Below, in pieces: positions 9,004 through 16,932 of a DNA stretch of 64,000 nucleotides. The DNA lies in contig NZ_MDDS01000081.1 in NCBI RefSeq assembly GCF_001721295.1, positions 62,001 to 126,000 of the forward strand, written 5' to 3'. A program made the translations under genes and the position numbers. The stretch is from Sphingomonas turrisvirgatae. Its GTDB lineage: Bacteria > Pseudomonadota > Alphaproteobacteria > Sphingomonadales > Sphingomonadaceae. The notes below the pieces were generated by a model. That model searched no databases. It saw nothing but the letters and a program-made list of their open reading frames with translations, and had not been told where the DNA came from. The first letter of the stretch is position 1. Every line of letters starts with the position of its first letter.

Positions 9004-9783
9004 ATGAGCGAGCAGGGGGCTTCTTCCGGCATGTCGTACGCGATCGAACGGCTGGTGGCGATCATGGCGCGACTACGCGATCCTGTCGGCGGATGTGAAT
9101 GGGATACGGCGCAGACGTTCGCCACCATCGCGCCCTATACGATTGAGGAAGCCTATGAAGTCGCCGACGCCTGCGAGCGTGGCGACATGGATGACCTCAA
9201 GGATGAGCTTGGCGACCTGCTGCTTCAGGTCGTCTTTCATAGTCGCATGGCCGAGGAAGCTGGCGCGTTCGCACTGGCGGACGTGATTGCAGCGATCAGC
9301 GACAAGATGGAACGCCGGCATCCGCATATCTTCGGCGACGCCGCCGAAGGCGGTCACCATCTGTGGGAACAGGTCAAGGCCGCCGAGCGCGGAAGCAAAG
9401 GCAGCGCCGGCGCCCTGGATGACGTAGCGATCGGCCTCCCCGCCCTGCTTCGCGCCGAAAAGCTGCAGAAGCGCGCGGCCCGCACCGGGTTCGACTGGCC
9501 CGATCCGGCCGGCGCGCGCGCGAAGATCGAGGAGGAACTGCGCGAGGTCGAGGCAGCGAGCGATGACGAGCGCGCCGAAGAGATCGGAGACGTGTTGTTC
9601 GCGATGGTGAACTGGTCGCGCAAACTGGGCATCGATGCCGAGGCCGCATTGCGCGGAGCAAATGCGAAATTCGAACGCCGCTTTCAGGCGATGGAGGCCG
9701 CCGCGGCGGGCAGGTTCGAGACGCTGAACCTGACGGCGCAGGAAGCACTGTGGCAGCAGGTCAAGCGCGACGAACGGCGCTAG
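9004..9783 (+). CDS. mazG: nucleoside triphosphate pyrophosphohydrolase
   Basis: This 259-residue protein hydrolyses NTPs to NMP and pyrophosphate, a house-cleaning function. Two MazG-type modules are visible: the first with YTIEEAYEVADA and DELGDLLLQVVFHSRM (about residues 40-85), the second with KIEEELREVEAASDDERAEEIGDVLFAMVNWSRK (about 175-215). Both keep the acidic metal-binding pattern EExxE and ExxD. The ATG at 9004 lies immediately after the dif-like site and lacks a clear ribosome binding site. An in-frame ATG at 9031, preceded by AGGGGG at about 9013, is a credible alternative start. The 3' end overlaps the convergent gene by 4 bases. Confidence 0.93.
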   Translation: MSEQGASSGMSYAIERLVAIMARLRDPVGGCEWDTAQTFATIAPYTIEEAYEVADACERGDMDDLKDELGDLLLQVVFHSRMAEEAGAFALADVIAAISDKMERRHPHIFGDAAEGGHHLWEQVKAAERGSKGSAGALDDVAIGLPALLRAEKLQKRAARTGFDWPDPAGARAKIEEELREVEAASDDERAEEIGDVLFAMVNWSRKLGIDAEAALRGANAKFERRFQAMEAAAAGRFETLNLTAQEALWQQVKRDERR

Positions 9784-10127
9784 GCGACGGCAGCTTCGGG
9801 CTCGACCTTCATCAAAGTCTGCCCGTCATATTTTTCCGACTCCGGTAGGAACAACGGGCTGATCCGGAACTGGCGATCGGTGATGCTAAGCCCTTTCAGC
9901 CCGTCCAGCTTGTACGTGCCGAACTTTTCCTCGCGCGGAATGACGAAGTCGCGTGAGACCACCGCCGCGTCCATGTAGAGCGAGCCGCCGCGCGTGTAGA
10001 GGATATGCGGCGCCAGCACCATGCGGGTGCGGTTGTACATGGCAGTGACGCAGCGCTGCCGAACGATCCCCTCCAGAATGATCGGCGTGGGATTGATGGC
10101 CGACTCATCCGACACTTGGTTACTCAT
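9780..10127 (-). CDS. small WYL-domain-like protein
   Basis: This 115-residue soluble protein consists of little more than one domain. The segment RQRCVTAMYNRTRMVLAPH followed by ILYTRGGSLYMDAAVV and FGTYKLDGLKGLSITDRQF has the spacing of a WYL domain (Y-N-R start, P-H-x-L-Y, aromatic-x-D-A, then a Y/F-x-L-D-x-hydrophobic core). WYL domains sense nucleic-acid or nucleotide ligands in regulators and defence systems, but here no DNA-binding domain is attached. The assignment is by eye and tentative. It ends convergently with mazG (4-base overlap). Its upstream region 10128-10222 contains the small dyads GCTGCAACAAGTGCAGC and CACGGCAAGTCGTG. Confidence 0.6.
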   Translation of the reverse strand: MSNQVSDESAINPTPIILEGIVRQRCVTAMYNRTRMVLAPHILYTRGGSLYMDAAVVSRDFVIPREEKFGTYKLDGLKGLSITDRQFRISPLFLPESEKYDGQTLMKVEPEAAVA

Positions 10128-10222
10128 GATATCGGTATGTCAAAAATATTGCGCTGCAACAAGTGCAGCACGGCAAGTCGTGCCTGAAATTGGTGCAGTG
10201 ATCGCGGCACCCTGATTTTGCG

Positions 10223-10873
10223 TCAGCGCTTGAGCCATGGCAGCACGATCAGCCATGGCTTGGGTCGACCGGTCGGGCGGGCAACGCCATCGAGCCGCTC
10301 GGCGCGAACGATGCGCACCGGGCGCAGAAACATCTGGCCGCGCATGACCCCTCGCCCGCCGCCGGTTGGCATTGCGAGCATTCGCCGCACGACATCCATG
10401 CCGCCGATAACGCGACCGAATGCAGCGAAGCCGGGACTGGTCGGCGAGGCATCGAGGCCGGGATTTGACCCGACCATGATCGAGAAATTGCCGGCCGCGG
10501 AGTTGGGATCGGCTCCGTGCGCCATCGAGATCGTGCCGTCGAGATGCCTGATGCCCGTCCGGTCAGTTCGCTCAAGCATCACCGATGGCAGGATTCGCCG
10601 GGCGTCAGTGCCGATGCCGCCCTGGACCAACCCCGTCTTCGGTTCGCCCTTGCGTCGCGCCGCGCGATAGAAGTCGGTGCCGTCGAACCGCCCATCATCG
10701 ACATAGCGCATGAAGTTGGCGACCGTGAGCGGCGCTCGCCTCGCGTCGAGTGCCAGCGTGATCGCGCCTGCCGAGGTGACGAGGCGCACGCGTACGGTTC
10801 CGGGCTGAGCCGGCGCGGCGGCGGTGAGCAGTAATGGCGGCAGGATCAGGAAAACGCGTCGGGACAACCTCAT
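10223..10873 (-). CDS. exported cyclophilin-type peptidyl-prolyl isomerase
   Basis: This 216-residue protein has a signal peptide (residues 1-22, ending TAAAPAQ) and a cyclophilin fold. Recognisable segments are ITLALDARRAPLTVANFMRYVDDGRFDGTDFYRA near the N-terminus, GTISMAHGADPNSAAGNFSIMVGSNPGLD in the middle, and GFAAFGRVIGGMDVVRRM. It catalyses cis-trans isomerisation of prolyl bonds in the periplasm. Some canonical PPIase catalytic residues look altered (the usual FHR is FYR, and the usual F-I sits as F-S-I), so activity could be weak. It overlaps the end of hflX by 4 bases and is probably in that operon. Confidence 0.85.
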   Translation of the reverse strand: MRLSRRVFLILPPLLLTAAAPAQPGTVRVRLVTSAGAITLALDARRAPLTVANFMRYVDDGRFDGTDFYRAARRKGEPKTGLVQGGIGTDARRILPSVMLERTDRTGIRHLDGTISMAHGADPNSAAGNFSIMVGSNPGLDASPTSPGFAAFGRVIGGMDVVRRMLAMPTGGGRGVMRGQMFLRPVRIVRAERLDGVARPTGRPKPWLIVLPWLKR

Positions 10874-12162
10874 GTAGCGCGGACTTCAAACCTTTCATGA
10901 TCCTTGGGCGACATGCGCACTTCGTAGATCGCGCGGCCCGCTTCCACCCGGTGCCCGATCACCTCGCCATGCTGGTGCAGCCATGCCGCACCCGCACCAT
11001 CGCTTGGATCGAGCTCGATGCGATAGCGGCGATGCCCCTGTGTGAGCATTGACGCGACCTGCTCGATCAGCGTGGACACCCCTTCCCCGCTCAACGCCGA
11101 AACTGCCACGACGTCGTCCCGCTTTGCCGCTTCACCCAGCAACGCCTCACGCGCGTCGCCGTCCAGCAGATCGAGCTTGTTCCACGCCTCGAAACGCGAC
11201 GTGGCAGGATCGACGCCGATTTCCTTCAGCACGGTCTCGACATCGTCCTTCTGGGCCATGGTATCGGGATGAGCGATATCGCGCACGTGGATCAGGATGT
11301 CCGCAGATACCACTTCTTCCAGCGTCGCCTTGAACGCCGCGACCAGTTGCGTCGGCAATTCCGACACGAAGCCGACCGTGTCCGAAAGGATCGCCTTGTC
11401 GATGCCGGGCAGTGAGATCTGCCGCAACGTTGGGTCGAGCGTGGCGAATAACAGGTTCTCCGCCATGACATCAGCGCCGGTCAAACGGTTGAACAGCGTC
11501 GATTTTCCGGCATTGGTATAGCCGACGAGCGCGATCACCGGCCATGGTGCCCGCTGCCGCCGCTCACGATGAAGCCCGCGCGTGCGGCTCACCGAATCGA
11601 GCTCGCGCTTCAACCGCGCCATTCGGTCGCGGATCAGCCGGCGGTCAGCTTCGATCTGCGTTTCGCCGGGGCCGCCGAGGAAGCCAAAACCGCCGCGCTG
11701 CCGCTCAAGGTGAGTCCAGCTGCGCACCAACCGGCCGGCCTGATAATCGAGATGCGCCAGTTCGACCTGCAGCCGCCCCTCCGCCGTCCGCGCGCGCTCG
11801 CCGAAGATCTCGAGGATCAGGCCCGTCCGGTCGATGACCTTGCAGCCAAGGCCCGTTTCCAGATTGCGCTGCTGAACAGGCGTCAGCGCGGCATCGAATA
11901 CGGCGAGGCTCAACTCGTTTGCAGCCACCGTCTCGGCCAACGCCTCAACCTGTCCCGACCCAATGAGCGTGCCGGGCTTGGGCGCGCGGATACGCAGGGG
12001 CACGCGATCGACCACCTCGATCCCGATCGCCAGCGCGAGGCCAGCGGTTTCTTCAAGCCGCGCATCGGCGTCGCGCGTGGATCCACCAAGGTCGGGATAG
12101 ACCACGAGCGCGCGTGCGCCCCGCGTGAACTCGTCGGGATCGCGGTCGAAACCAGTGCTCAT
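10870..12162 (-). CDS. hflX: ribosome-associated GTPase HflX
   Basis: This 430-residue protein has the HflX N-terminal domain (IGSGQVEALAETV, VFDAALTPVQQRNLE, VIDRTGLILEIFGERARTAEGRLQVELAHLDYQ) and a GTPase domain with G1 GYTNAGKST, G3 DTVGF and G4 NKLD. The GGFGFLGGPGETQIEADRRLI segment is an HflX signature. HflX splits stalled or heat-stressed ribosomes. It lies 19 bases after hfq, the usual hfq-hflX arrangement in proteobacteria. Confidence 0.96.
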   Translation of the reverse strand: MSTGFDRDPDEFTRGARALVVYPDLGGSTRDADARLEETAGLALAIGIEVVDRVPLRIRAPKPGTLIGSGQVEALAETVAANELSLAVFDAALTPVQQRNLETGLGCKVIDRTGLILEIFGERARTAEGRLQVELAHLDYQAGRLVRSWTHLERQRGGFGFLGGPGETQIEADRRLIRDRMARLKRELDSVSRTRGLHRERRQRAPWPVIALVGYTNAGKSTLFNRLTGADVMAENLLFATLDPTLRQISLPGIDKAILSDTVGFVSELPTQLVAAFKATLEEVVSADILIHVRDIAHPDTMAQKDDVETVLKEIGVDPATSRFEAWNKLDLLDGDAREALLGEAAKRDDVVAVSALSGEGVSTLIEQVASMLTQGHRRYRIELDPSDGAGAAWLHQHGEVIGHRVEAGRAIYEVRMSPKDHERFEVRAT

Positions 12163-12181
12163 GACGTCACTTTCAAGGCGG

Positions 12182-12664
12182 TCAGGCGTCCTCGCCTTGA
12201 TCAGTCAGGTCGAGCGGATGCGCCGGCTGGATGGTCGACACGGCGTGCTTGTACACCAGCTGGTAAACGCCATCGCGCTGCAACAGCATGCAGAACAGGT
12301 CGAACGCAGCGATCCCGCCCTGAAGCATCACGCCATTGACCAGGAACATGGTGACGTTTTCCTGCTGCCGCTTCACCGCGCCCAGAAAGATTTCCTGAAG
12401 CACCGGGTTCTTCGACTGGCTCTCCGGCACGGCGTCCACGATCGACGCGACGTCCACCTGGCCCGAAGGCATGATGGTCGAGATCGCGTGCTTGTAGATC
12501 AGCTGAGACTGGCCATCGCGGCGCAGCAGCACCGAGAAATTGTCGAACCAGGTGACGATGCCCTGCAGCTTGACGCCCTTGACGAGGAACATCGTGACGG
12601 GAGTCTTGGATTTGCGCAGCGCGTTGAGGAACAGGTCCTGAAGCGAGGTCTGCTTGTCGGCCAT
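12182..12664 (-). CDS. hfq: Hfq with two tandem Sm domains
   Basis: This RNA chaperone promotes sRNA-mRNA pairing. It has 160 residues, about twice the usual length. Repeat 1 (residues 1-72) is canonical: TSLQDLFLNALRKSKTPVT, LVKGVKLQG, and the Sm2 motif YKHAIST with Lys58 and His59. Repeat 2 (residues about 85-150) repeats the fold: NPVLQEIFLGAVKRQQENVT, LVNGVMLQG, YKHAVST with Lys139 and His140. A short linker rich in Ser/Val/Asp joins them. The ATG at 12664 was chosen because it begins MADKQTSLQD as in other Hfq proteins. The normal hexamer of single Sm domains is presumably replaced by a trimer of double protomers (inference). It is followed by hflX. Confidence 0.95.
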   Translation of the reverse strand: MADKQTSLQDLFLNALRKSKTPVTMFLVKGVKLQGIVTWFDNFSVLLRRDGQSQLIYKHAISTIMPSGQVDVASIVDAVPESQSKNPVLQEIFLGAVKRQQENVTMFLVNGVMLQGGIAAFDLFCMLLQRDGVYQLVYKHAVSTIQPAHPLDLTDQGEDA

Positions 12665-12868
12665 GTTGCGGCTTCCATGTTCTTGGCGGGATTTTTCCCG
12701 CTGTGGCGCCGTTTCCCGGCGTCGGAAACGCGCCCCCAATGGCGCGCTCCGGCAATGTAGGGGGCCGGGCCGGCAAGGTCCATAGCCCGCGCCTTGATCG
12801 GCCCGCGAACGGATCCATATGGGCGATGGGCGGCCACGTCCCCCCTTCCCTTCATGGGAAGCTGTTTG

Positions 12869-12904
12869 TCCGGGACGACCCGGTGCCTGACGAGGAGCGC
12901 CGCC
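12869..12904 (+). promoter_or_regulatory. candidate guanidine-II (mini-ykkC) riboswitch
   Basis: The 36 bases before the exporter start contain two ACGA motifs. The first forms a perfect 5-bp hairpin, CCGGG-ACGA-CCCGG (12870-12883), which is the hallmark ACGR-loop stem of guanidine-II riboswitches. The second ACGA (12890-12893) lies in GCCTGACGAGGAGC, where only a weaker hairpin (CCT/AGG) can form, and the gap between hairpins is shorter than usual. The second hairpin overlaps the AGGAG ribosome binding site, so ligand binding could control translation. The position directly before a SugE/Gdx gene is the expected context. Confidence 0.6.
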
Positions 12905-13222
12905 ATGGCCTGGATATTGTTGTTGGTCGCGGGATGCCTTGAGATCGTGTGGGCGAGCGCGATGAAGCTCTCGAATGGGTTCACACGTCCCGCGGCCTCG
13001 ATCGTGACGATCGTCGCGATGATCGGCAGCTTCGCGCTGCTTGCCGCCGCGATGCGCCAGCTGCCACTTGGGACCGCCTATATGATCTGGACCGGCATCG
13101 GCGCGGTTGGTGCGTTTATCGTTGGCGTCGTCATGCTGGGTGAAAGCATCAGCGCGGCACGGCTGCTCGCGGCCGCGTTGATCGTGGCGGGCATGGCACT
13201 GATGAAGCTGTCTTCCAGCTGA
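12905..13222 (+). CDS. gdx: SMR-family guanidinium exporter
   Basis: This 105-residue inner-membrane protein has four transmembrane helices. It belongs to the small multidrug resistance family and specifically resembles SugE/Gdx rather than EmrE: it begins MAWILLLVAGCLEIVWASAMK, with the membrane-embedded Glu13, and has the NGFTRP motif, GTAYMIWTGIGAVGAF and GESIS. Gdx proteins export guanidinium in exchange for protons as dual-topology dimers. The gene is read forward between ntrX and hfq, both reverse, so it interrupts an otherwise conserved cluster. It is probably controlled by the upstream riboswitch-like leader. Also known as sugE. Confidence 0.92.
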   Translation: MAWILLLVAGCLEIVWASAMKLSNGFTRPAASIVTIVAMIGSFALLAAAMRQLPLGTAYMIWTGIGAVGAFIVGVVMLGESISAARLLAAALIVAGMALMKLSSS

Positions 13223-13247
13223 TGCAGGCTGCCGGCGAGCGGCCGAC

Positions 13248-14621
13248 CTATTCGTCGCGCCCCTCATGGATGCCGAGCAACTTCAGCTTCCGGTGCAGCG
13301 CCGACCGCTCCATGCCGATGAAATGCGCGGTGCGCGAGATGTTGCCCGAAAACCGACGGATCTGGATGCGCAGATATTCGCGCTCGAACGTCTCGCGCGC
13401 TTCCTTCAAGGGTGCACCCATCATTGCGGTCGCGCCGCTGCTATCGCCATCGCCCTTCCGCCCCAATACTTCGGTGGGCAGAAGGTCGAGGTCGATGCGG
13501 CCGATGCGGTCGCCCGGCGCGAGGATCACTGTCGCCTCGACCACATTGCGCAGCTGGCGGACATTGCCCGGCCACTCATAGCTTTGCAGCGCGACCATCG
13601 CTTCGGCCGAGACTTCCGGCGTCGGCACGCGGCGTTCGCTGGCATAATGCGCGACGAAATGCTGGACGAGCGGGGGGATATCCTCACGACGCTCGCACAA
13701 GGCAGGAATCGCCACCGGCACGACATTCAGGCGATAGAACAGATCCTCGCGGAAACGCCCTTCGGCGATCTCGCCCTGCAGGTCGCGGCCCGAGGCGGAG
13801 ACGACGCGAACGTCGACCTTGACCTGCCGCTGCCCGCCGACGCGATTGAAGCGTTGTTCGGTCAACACGCGCAGGATGCGGCCTTGCGTCGTCATCGGCA
13901 TGTCGGCGATCTCGTCCAGGAACAACGTGCCGCCATGCGCCTGCTCAAGCAGGCCTGGATGGACCAGATCGCCCTCCTCGAGGCCGAACAGCTCCTCCTC
14001 GACGCGCTCAGGCGTCATGCGGGCCGCGCTCACGATCACGAACGGTCCGGCTGCGCGGGTGCTCCATTCATGCAGTAGCCGTGCTGCGACTTCCTTGCCC
14101 GTACCCGGCCCGCCGGTGATCATCACCCGGCTGCCGGTGGCTGCGACGCGCTTGAGCGTCGCGCGAACGCTGTTGATCGCGGCCGAAGTGCCGGTGAGAT
14201 CGTTCTCGCGGCCGACCACTGCGCGCAGTGAGGCGACCTCGCGGCGCAGCCGCTCGGTCTCGGTCGCGCGTTCGACGAGCAGCAACAGCCGCTCCGCTTC
14301 GAACGGCTTTTCAATGAAGTCGCTCGCGCCGCGCCGGATCGCGGCCACCGCGGTGTCGAGATTGCCGTGGCCCGAGATAACCAGCACCGGGATCGACGCG
14401 TCTCGGCGCTTGATCTCGTCCAGCAGCTCGAGTCCATCGAGCCGCGAACCCTGAAGCCACACGTCAAGCAGCACCAGGCTCGGCCGCCGCTCGGCGATGG
14501 CCTCCAGTGCGCTGTCGCTGTCGGCGGCGCCTCGAGTCTCGTAGCCCTCGTCCTCGAGCACGCCCGCGACCAGATCGCGGATATCGGCTTCGTCGTCGAC
14601 GACCAGGATGTCGAGTGTCAT
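13248..14621 (-). CDS. ntrX: response regulator NtrX
   Basis: This 457-residue regulator has a receiver domain (residues 1-120, phosphoacceptor Asp53 in LVLLDVWLQG, Lys105), an AAA+ domain (Walker A GGPGTGKE near residues 170-177, Walker B GTLFLDEIADM), and a Fis-type helix-turn-helix at the C-terminus (NISRTAHFIGMERSALHRKLKLLGI). The sigma-54 contact motif GAFTGA is missing: the corresponding stretch (about 213-224) reads GLEEGDLVHPGL. This is the usual state of alphaproteobacterial NtrX. The start at 14621 gives the standard MTLDILVVDDEADIR N-terminus and overlaps the ntrY stop by 4 bases. It is the partner of NtrY. Confidence 0.95.
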   Translation of the reverse strand: MTLDILVVDDEADIRDLVAGVLEDEGYETRGAADSDSALEAIAERRPSLVLLDVWLQGSRLDGLELLDEIKRRDASIPVLVISGHGNLDTAVAAIRRGASDFIEKPFEAERLLLLVERATETERLRREVASLRAVVGRENDLTGTSAAINSVRATLKRVAATGSRVMITGGPGTGKEVAARLLHEWSTRAAGPFVIVSAARMTPERVEEELFGLEEGDLVHPGLLEQAHGGTLFLDEIADMPMTTQGRILRVLTEQRFNRVGGQRQVKVDVRVVSASGRDLQGEIAEGRFREDLFYRLNVVPVAIPALCERREDIPPLVQHFVAHYASERRVPTPEVSAEAMVALQSYEWPGNVRQLRNVVEATVILAPGDRIGRIDLDLLPTEVLGRKGDGDSSGATAMMGAPLKEARETFEREYLRIQIRRFSGNISRTAHFIGMERSALHRKLKLLGIHEGRDE

Positions 14622-16873
14622 GGCTGTTTTCCGTTCTTGGTTCGGGTCAGCGCGGCGGGGGAGCCTTCGTCGACTGCCCCGCCCGTGCCGGCCATGGGTG
14701 CCAGCGTCGCGGTATCGAAGCACAGCGTCACGACCGTCCCGCCGCCGGGTCGGTCGGTGAACGCCATCGTGCCGAAATGCTCCTCGATGATCTTCTTGAC
14801 GATCGCGAGGCCAAGGCCGGTGCCGCGGCTGCGCGTCGTCATATAGGGTTCGACAATGCGGTCGCGCTCGGCCGGAAGCCCGATGCCGTTGTCGGCGATG
14901 TCGAGCAGCAGCTGCCCTTCATCGCCTTCCCGGATCGTCATCGCGATCGAGCCAGGCTCGCCGTCAGGCTCAGCCTCCGTGCGGGCTTCAACAGCCTCGA
15001 TCGCGTTCTTGACCAGATTGGTTAGTGCCTGCCCCAGCTGGCGGCGATCGCTGACGAGCGGCGCGGGTCCCGAATGCTCCAGCGTGAAGCGGATGTCGGG
15101 CTTTGCAACCTCGTGCAGGAACATCGTCTGGCGCGCGATGTCGAGCAGCGATTCCTCGCGAAACACGGGTTTGGGCATGCGCGCAAAGGACGAGAATTCG
15201 TCGACCATGCGCCGCAGATCGCCGACTTGCCGCACGATCGTGTCGGTCAGCTTGGCAAAGGTGCCGTCGTCACTCTCGATCTTCTTGCCATAGCGGCGTT
15301 GAAGTCGCTCAGCCGCGAGCTGGATCGGGGTGAGCGGGTTCTTGATCTCGTGCGCGATACGGCGCGCGACGTCGGACCAGGCGGCGCGGCGCTGATCGAG
15401 CAACTGCTGGGTGATGTCATCAAAGGTCAGGACCTGACCGGCTTCGTCGCGCGTGATCTTGACCGCCAGCGTGCGCGCCTCGCCCCCGACGATCAGCTGG
15501 ACGATATCCTCGCGTGCCTCGCCGTCCAGCAATGCATCGAGCTCTGGCGCAACCTCCGCCAGCAACCTTCCGACCGGCGCCTCGCCGGGCTTCAGCAGCG
15601 CCATGGCCGAGCTGTTGATCAAGCGGATGCGCCGTTCGGCATCGATCGACAGCACGCCGGCCGTGACGCCCGACATCACCGCCTCGATCAGCGCCCGGCG
15701 GCTTTCCGACTGCGCATTGGTCGCGACCAGCGCGTTGGTCTGTTCCTGCAGCCTGTCGGTCATGCGGTTGAACGCAGTGGCCAGCGTACCGATCTCGTCG
15801 TCCGCCTTGGGCGTTGGAACGCGCGTGGCGAGGTCGCCCTGGGCCACGTCGCGCGCGGCCTTGACCAGGTCACCGACGGGGCGGACGAGCCGGTCGGCGA
15901 TTTCAAGCGCGACCCACACCGCCAGCCCGACGATGAGCAGCGAGAGGACGAGCAGCGCGATGTTGAATTGCAGCTGGAGCGTGCGCGAGCGTTCGGTGAG
16001 GGCGCGATAGTCGCTGACAACCGACTGCGCCCTGGCCTTGCGTTCCAGCAGGTTGGGATCGACGACGCGGGCGGCGTACAGATAAAGGTCGGGTGACTGG
16101 GGCAACCGCGTGAGCGATCGCACGCGACCGCCAGCATCCTCGACCACCGGGCGATCGAATCCGCCCTTGATCCGGCGGACTGCCTCGGTGCTGACCTGCT
16201 GTTCGATCAGGGCCTCATAGGGATTGAGGATGGCCAGCGTCTGAAACTCGCCCGAAGGTAGCTCGCGCAGCACCGCGGCTTCCGAGAGTTCCCGCTGCAG
16301 CGTCTGCTGCGCGAAGATCTGCGTGAAGATCGGATCGTCGATCGGCATGCCCGTGGCCAGTTCGCGGGCCAGATCGATCGACATCGCCTCAGCGTTGGAT
16401 CCGACACGGTCCTTGAGATCATTGAAGCTGCCCTGCGCCACCGCGGACGCATTCTCGAGCATCGATCGCGCGCGGTCCGAATACCAGAATTCGACACCGT
16501 ACTGGAACAATAGCGACGCCACGATCGAGACGAAGATGGTCGGCACGCTTGCGAGGATCGAGAAGATCGCCACCAGGCGGACATGCAGCCGCCCGCGCCC
16601 GCCAAGCGGCGAACGCGCCGCGCGCTGCATCGCCACGCGTCGCCCGATCAGCACAATCAACGCGACCAGCGGCACCAGGTTGGCGACCAGTAAAAGGGCG
16701 ACGAGCGGCGGGGTGAGCAGCCGCTGCGATTGCGTGTTGCCGCTGATGACGAGGTAGGTCGTTACGACCATCCCGAGCGCGACGCCCAGGATGACGAGTT
16801 CGAGGATCGGCGTGACCGAAAAGCGCCGCGTCGGCGTGGCGGTGTCGGAGATCGTCTCGGCGACGGCGTTCAT
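14618..16873 (-). CDS. ntrY: sensor histidine kinase NtrY
   Basis: This membrane sensor of about 751 residues has several N-terminal transmembrane segments, a long periplasmic loop, a HAMP domain after the last membrane helix (EIADRLVRPVGDLVKAARDVAQGDLATRV), a PAS-like domain, then HisKA with DVARRIAHEIKNPLTPIQ (phospho-His508) and an HATPase domain with NAIEA, DNGIGLP and GTGLGLAI. It phosphorylates NtrX and is linked to nitrogen and redox responses. I chose the ATG at 16873; a GTG at 16912 would add 13 residues. It lies 59 bases after ntrC, in the same operon. Confidence 0.95.
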   Translation of the reverse strand: MNAVAETISDTATPTRRFSVTPILELVILGVALGMVVTTYLVISGNTQSQRLLTPPLVALLLVANLVPLVALIVLIGRRVAMQRAARSPLGGRGRLHVRLVAIFSILASVPTIFVSIVASLLFQYGVEFWYSDRARSMLENASAVAQGSFNDLKDRVGSNAEAMSIDLARELATGMPIDDPIFTQIFAQQTLQRELSEAAVLRELPSGEFQTLAILNPYEALIEQQVSTEAVRRIKGGFDRPVVEDAGGRVRSLTRLPQSPDLYLYAARVVDPNLLERKARAQSVVSDYRALTERSRTLQLQFNIALLVLSLLIVGLAVWVALEIADRLVRPVGDLVKAARDVAQGDLATRVPTPKADDEIGTLATAFNRMTDRLQEQTNALVATNAQSESRRALIEAVMSGVTAGVLSIDAERRIRLINSSAMALLKPGEAPVGRLLAEVAPELDALLDGEAREDIVQLIVGGEARTLAVKITRDEAGQVLTFDDITQQLLDQRRAAWSDVARRIAHEIKNPLTPIQLAAERLQRRYGKKIESDDGTFAKLTDTIVRQVGDLRRMVDEFSSFARMPKPVFREESLLDIARQTMFLHEVAKPDIRFTLEHSGPAPLVSDRRQLGQALTNLVKNAIEAVEARTEAEPDGEPGSIAMTIREGDEGQLLLDIADNGIGLPAERDRIVEPYMTTRSRGTGLGLAIVKKIIEEHFGTMAFTDRPGGGTVVTLCFDTATLAPMAGTGGAVDEGSPAALTRTKNGKQP

Positions 16874-16932
16874 CGTTGCATCGCTACAACAGCAGCGTTG
16901 CCAATGGAACACAGGAAATCATGGCACTGCCG

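Noticed and set aside
16874..16912. Upstream GTG start for NtrY
   Set aside because: It would add a Cys-rich, non-conserved N-terminus (MFHWQRCCC). The ATG at 16873 is the more natural start, though not proven.
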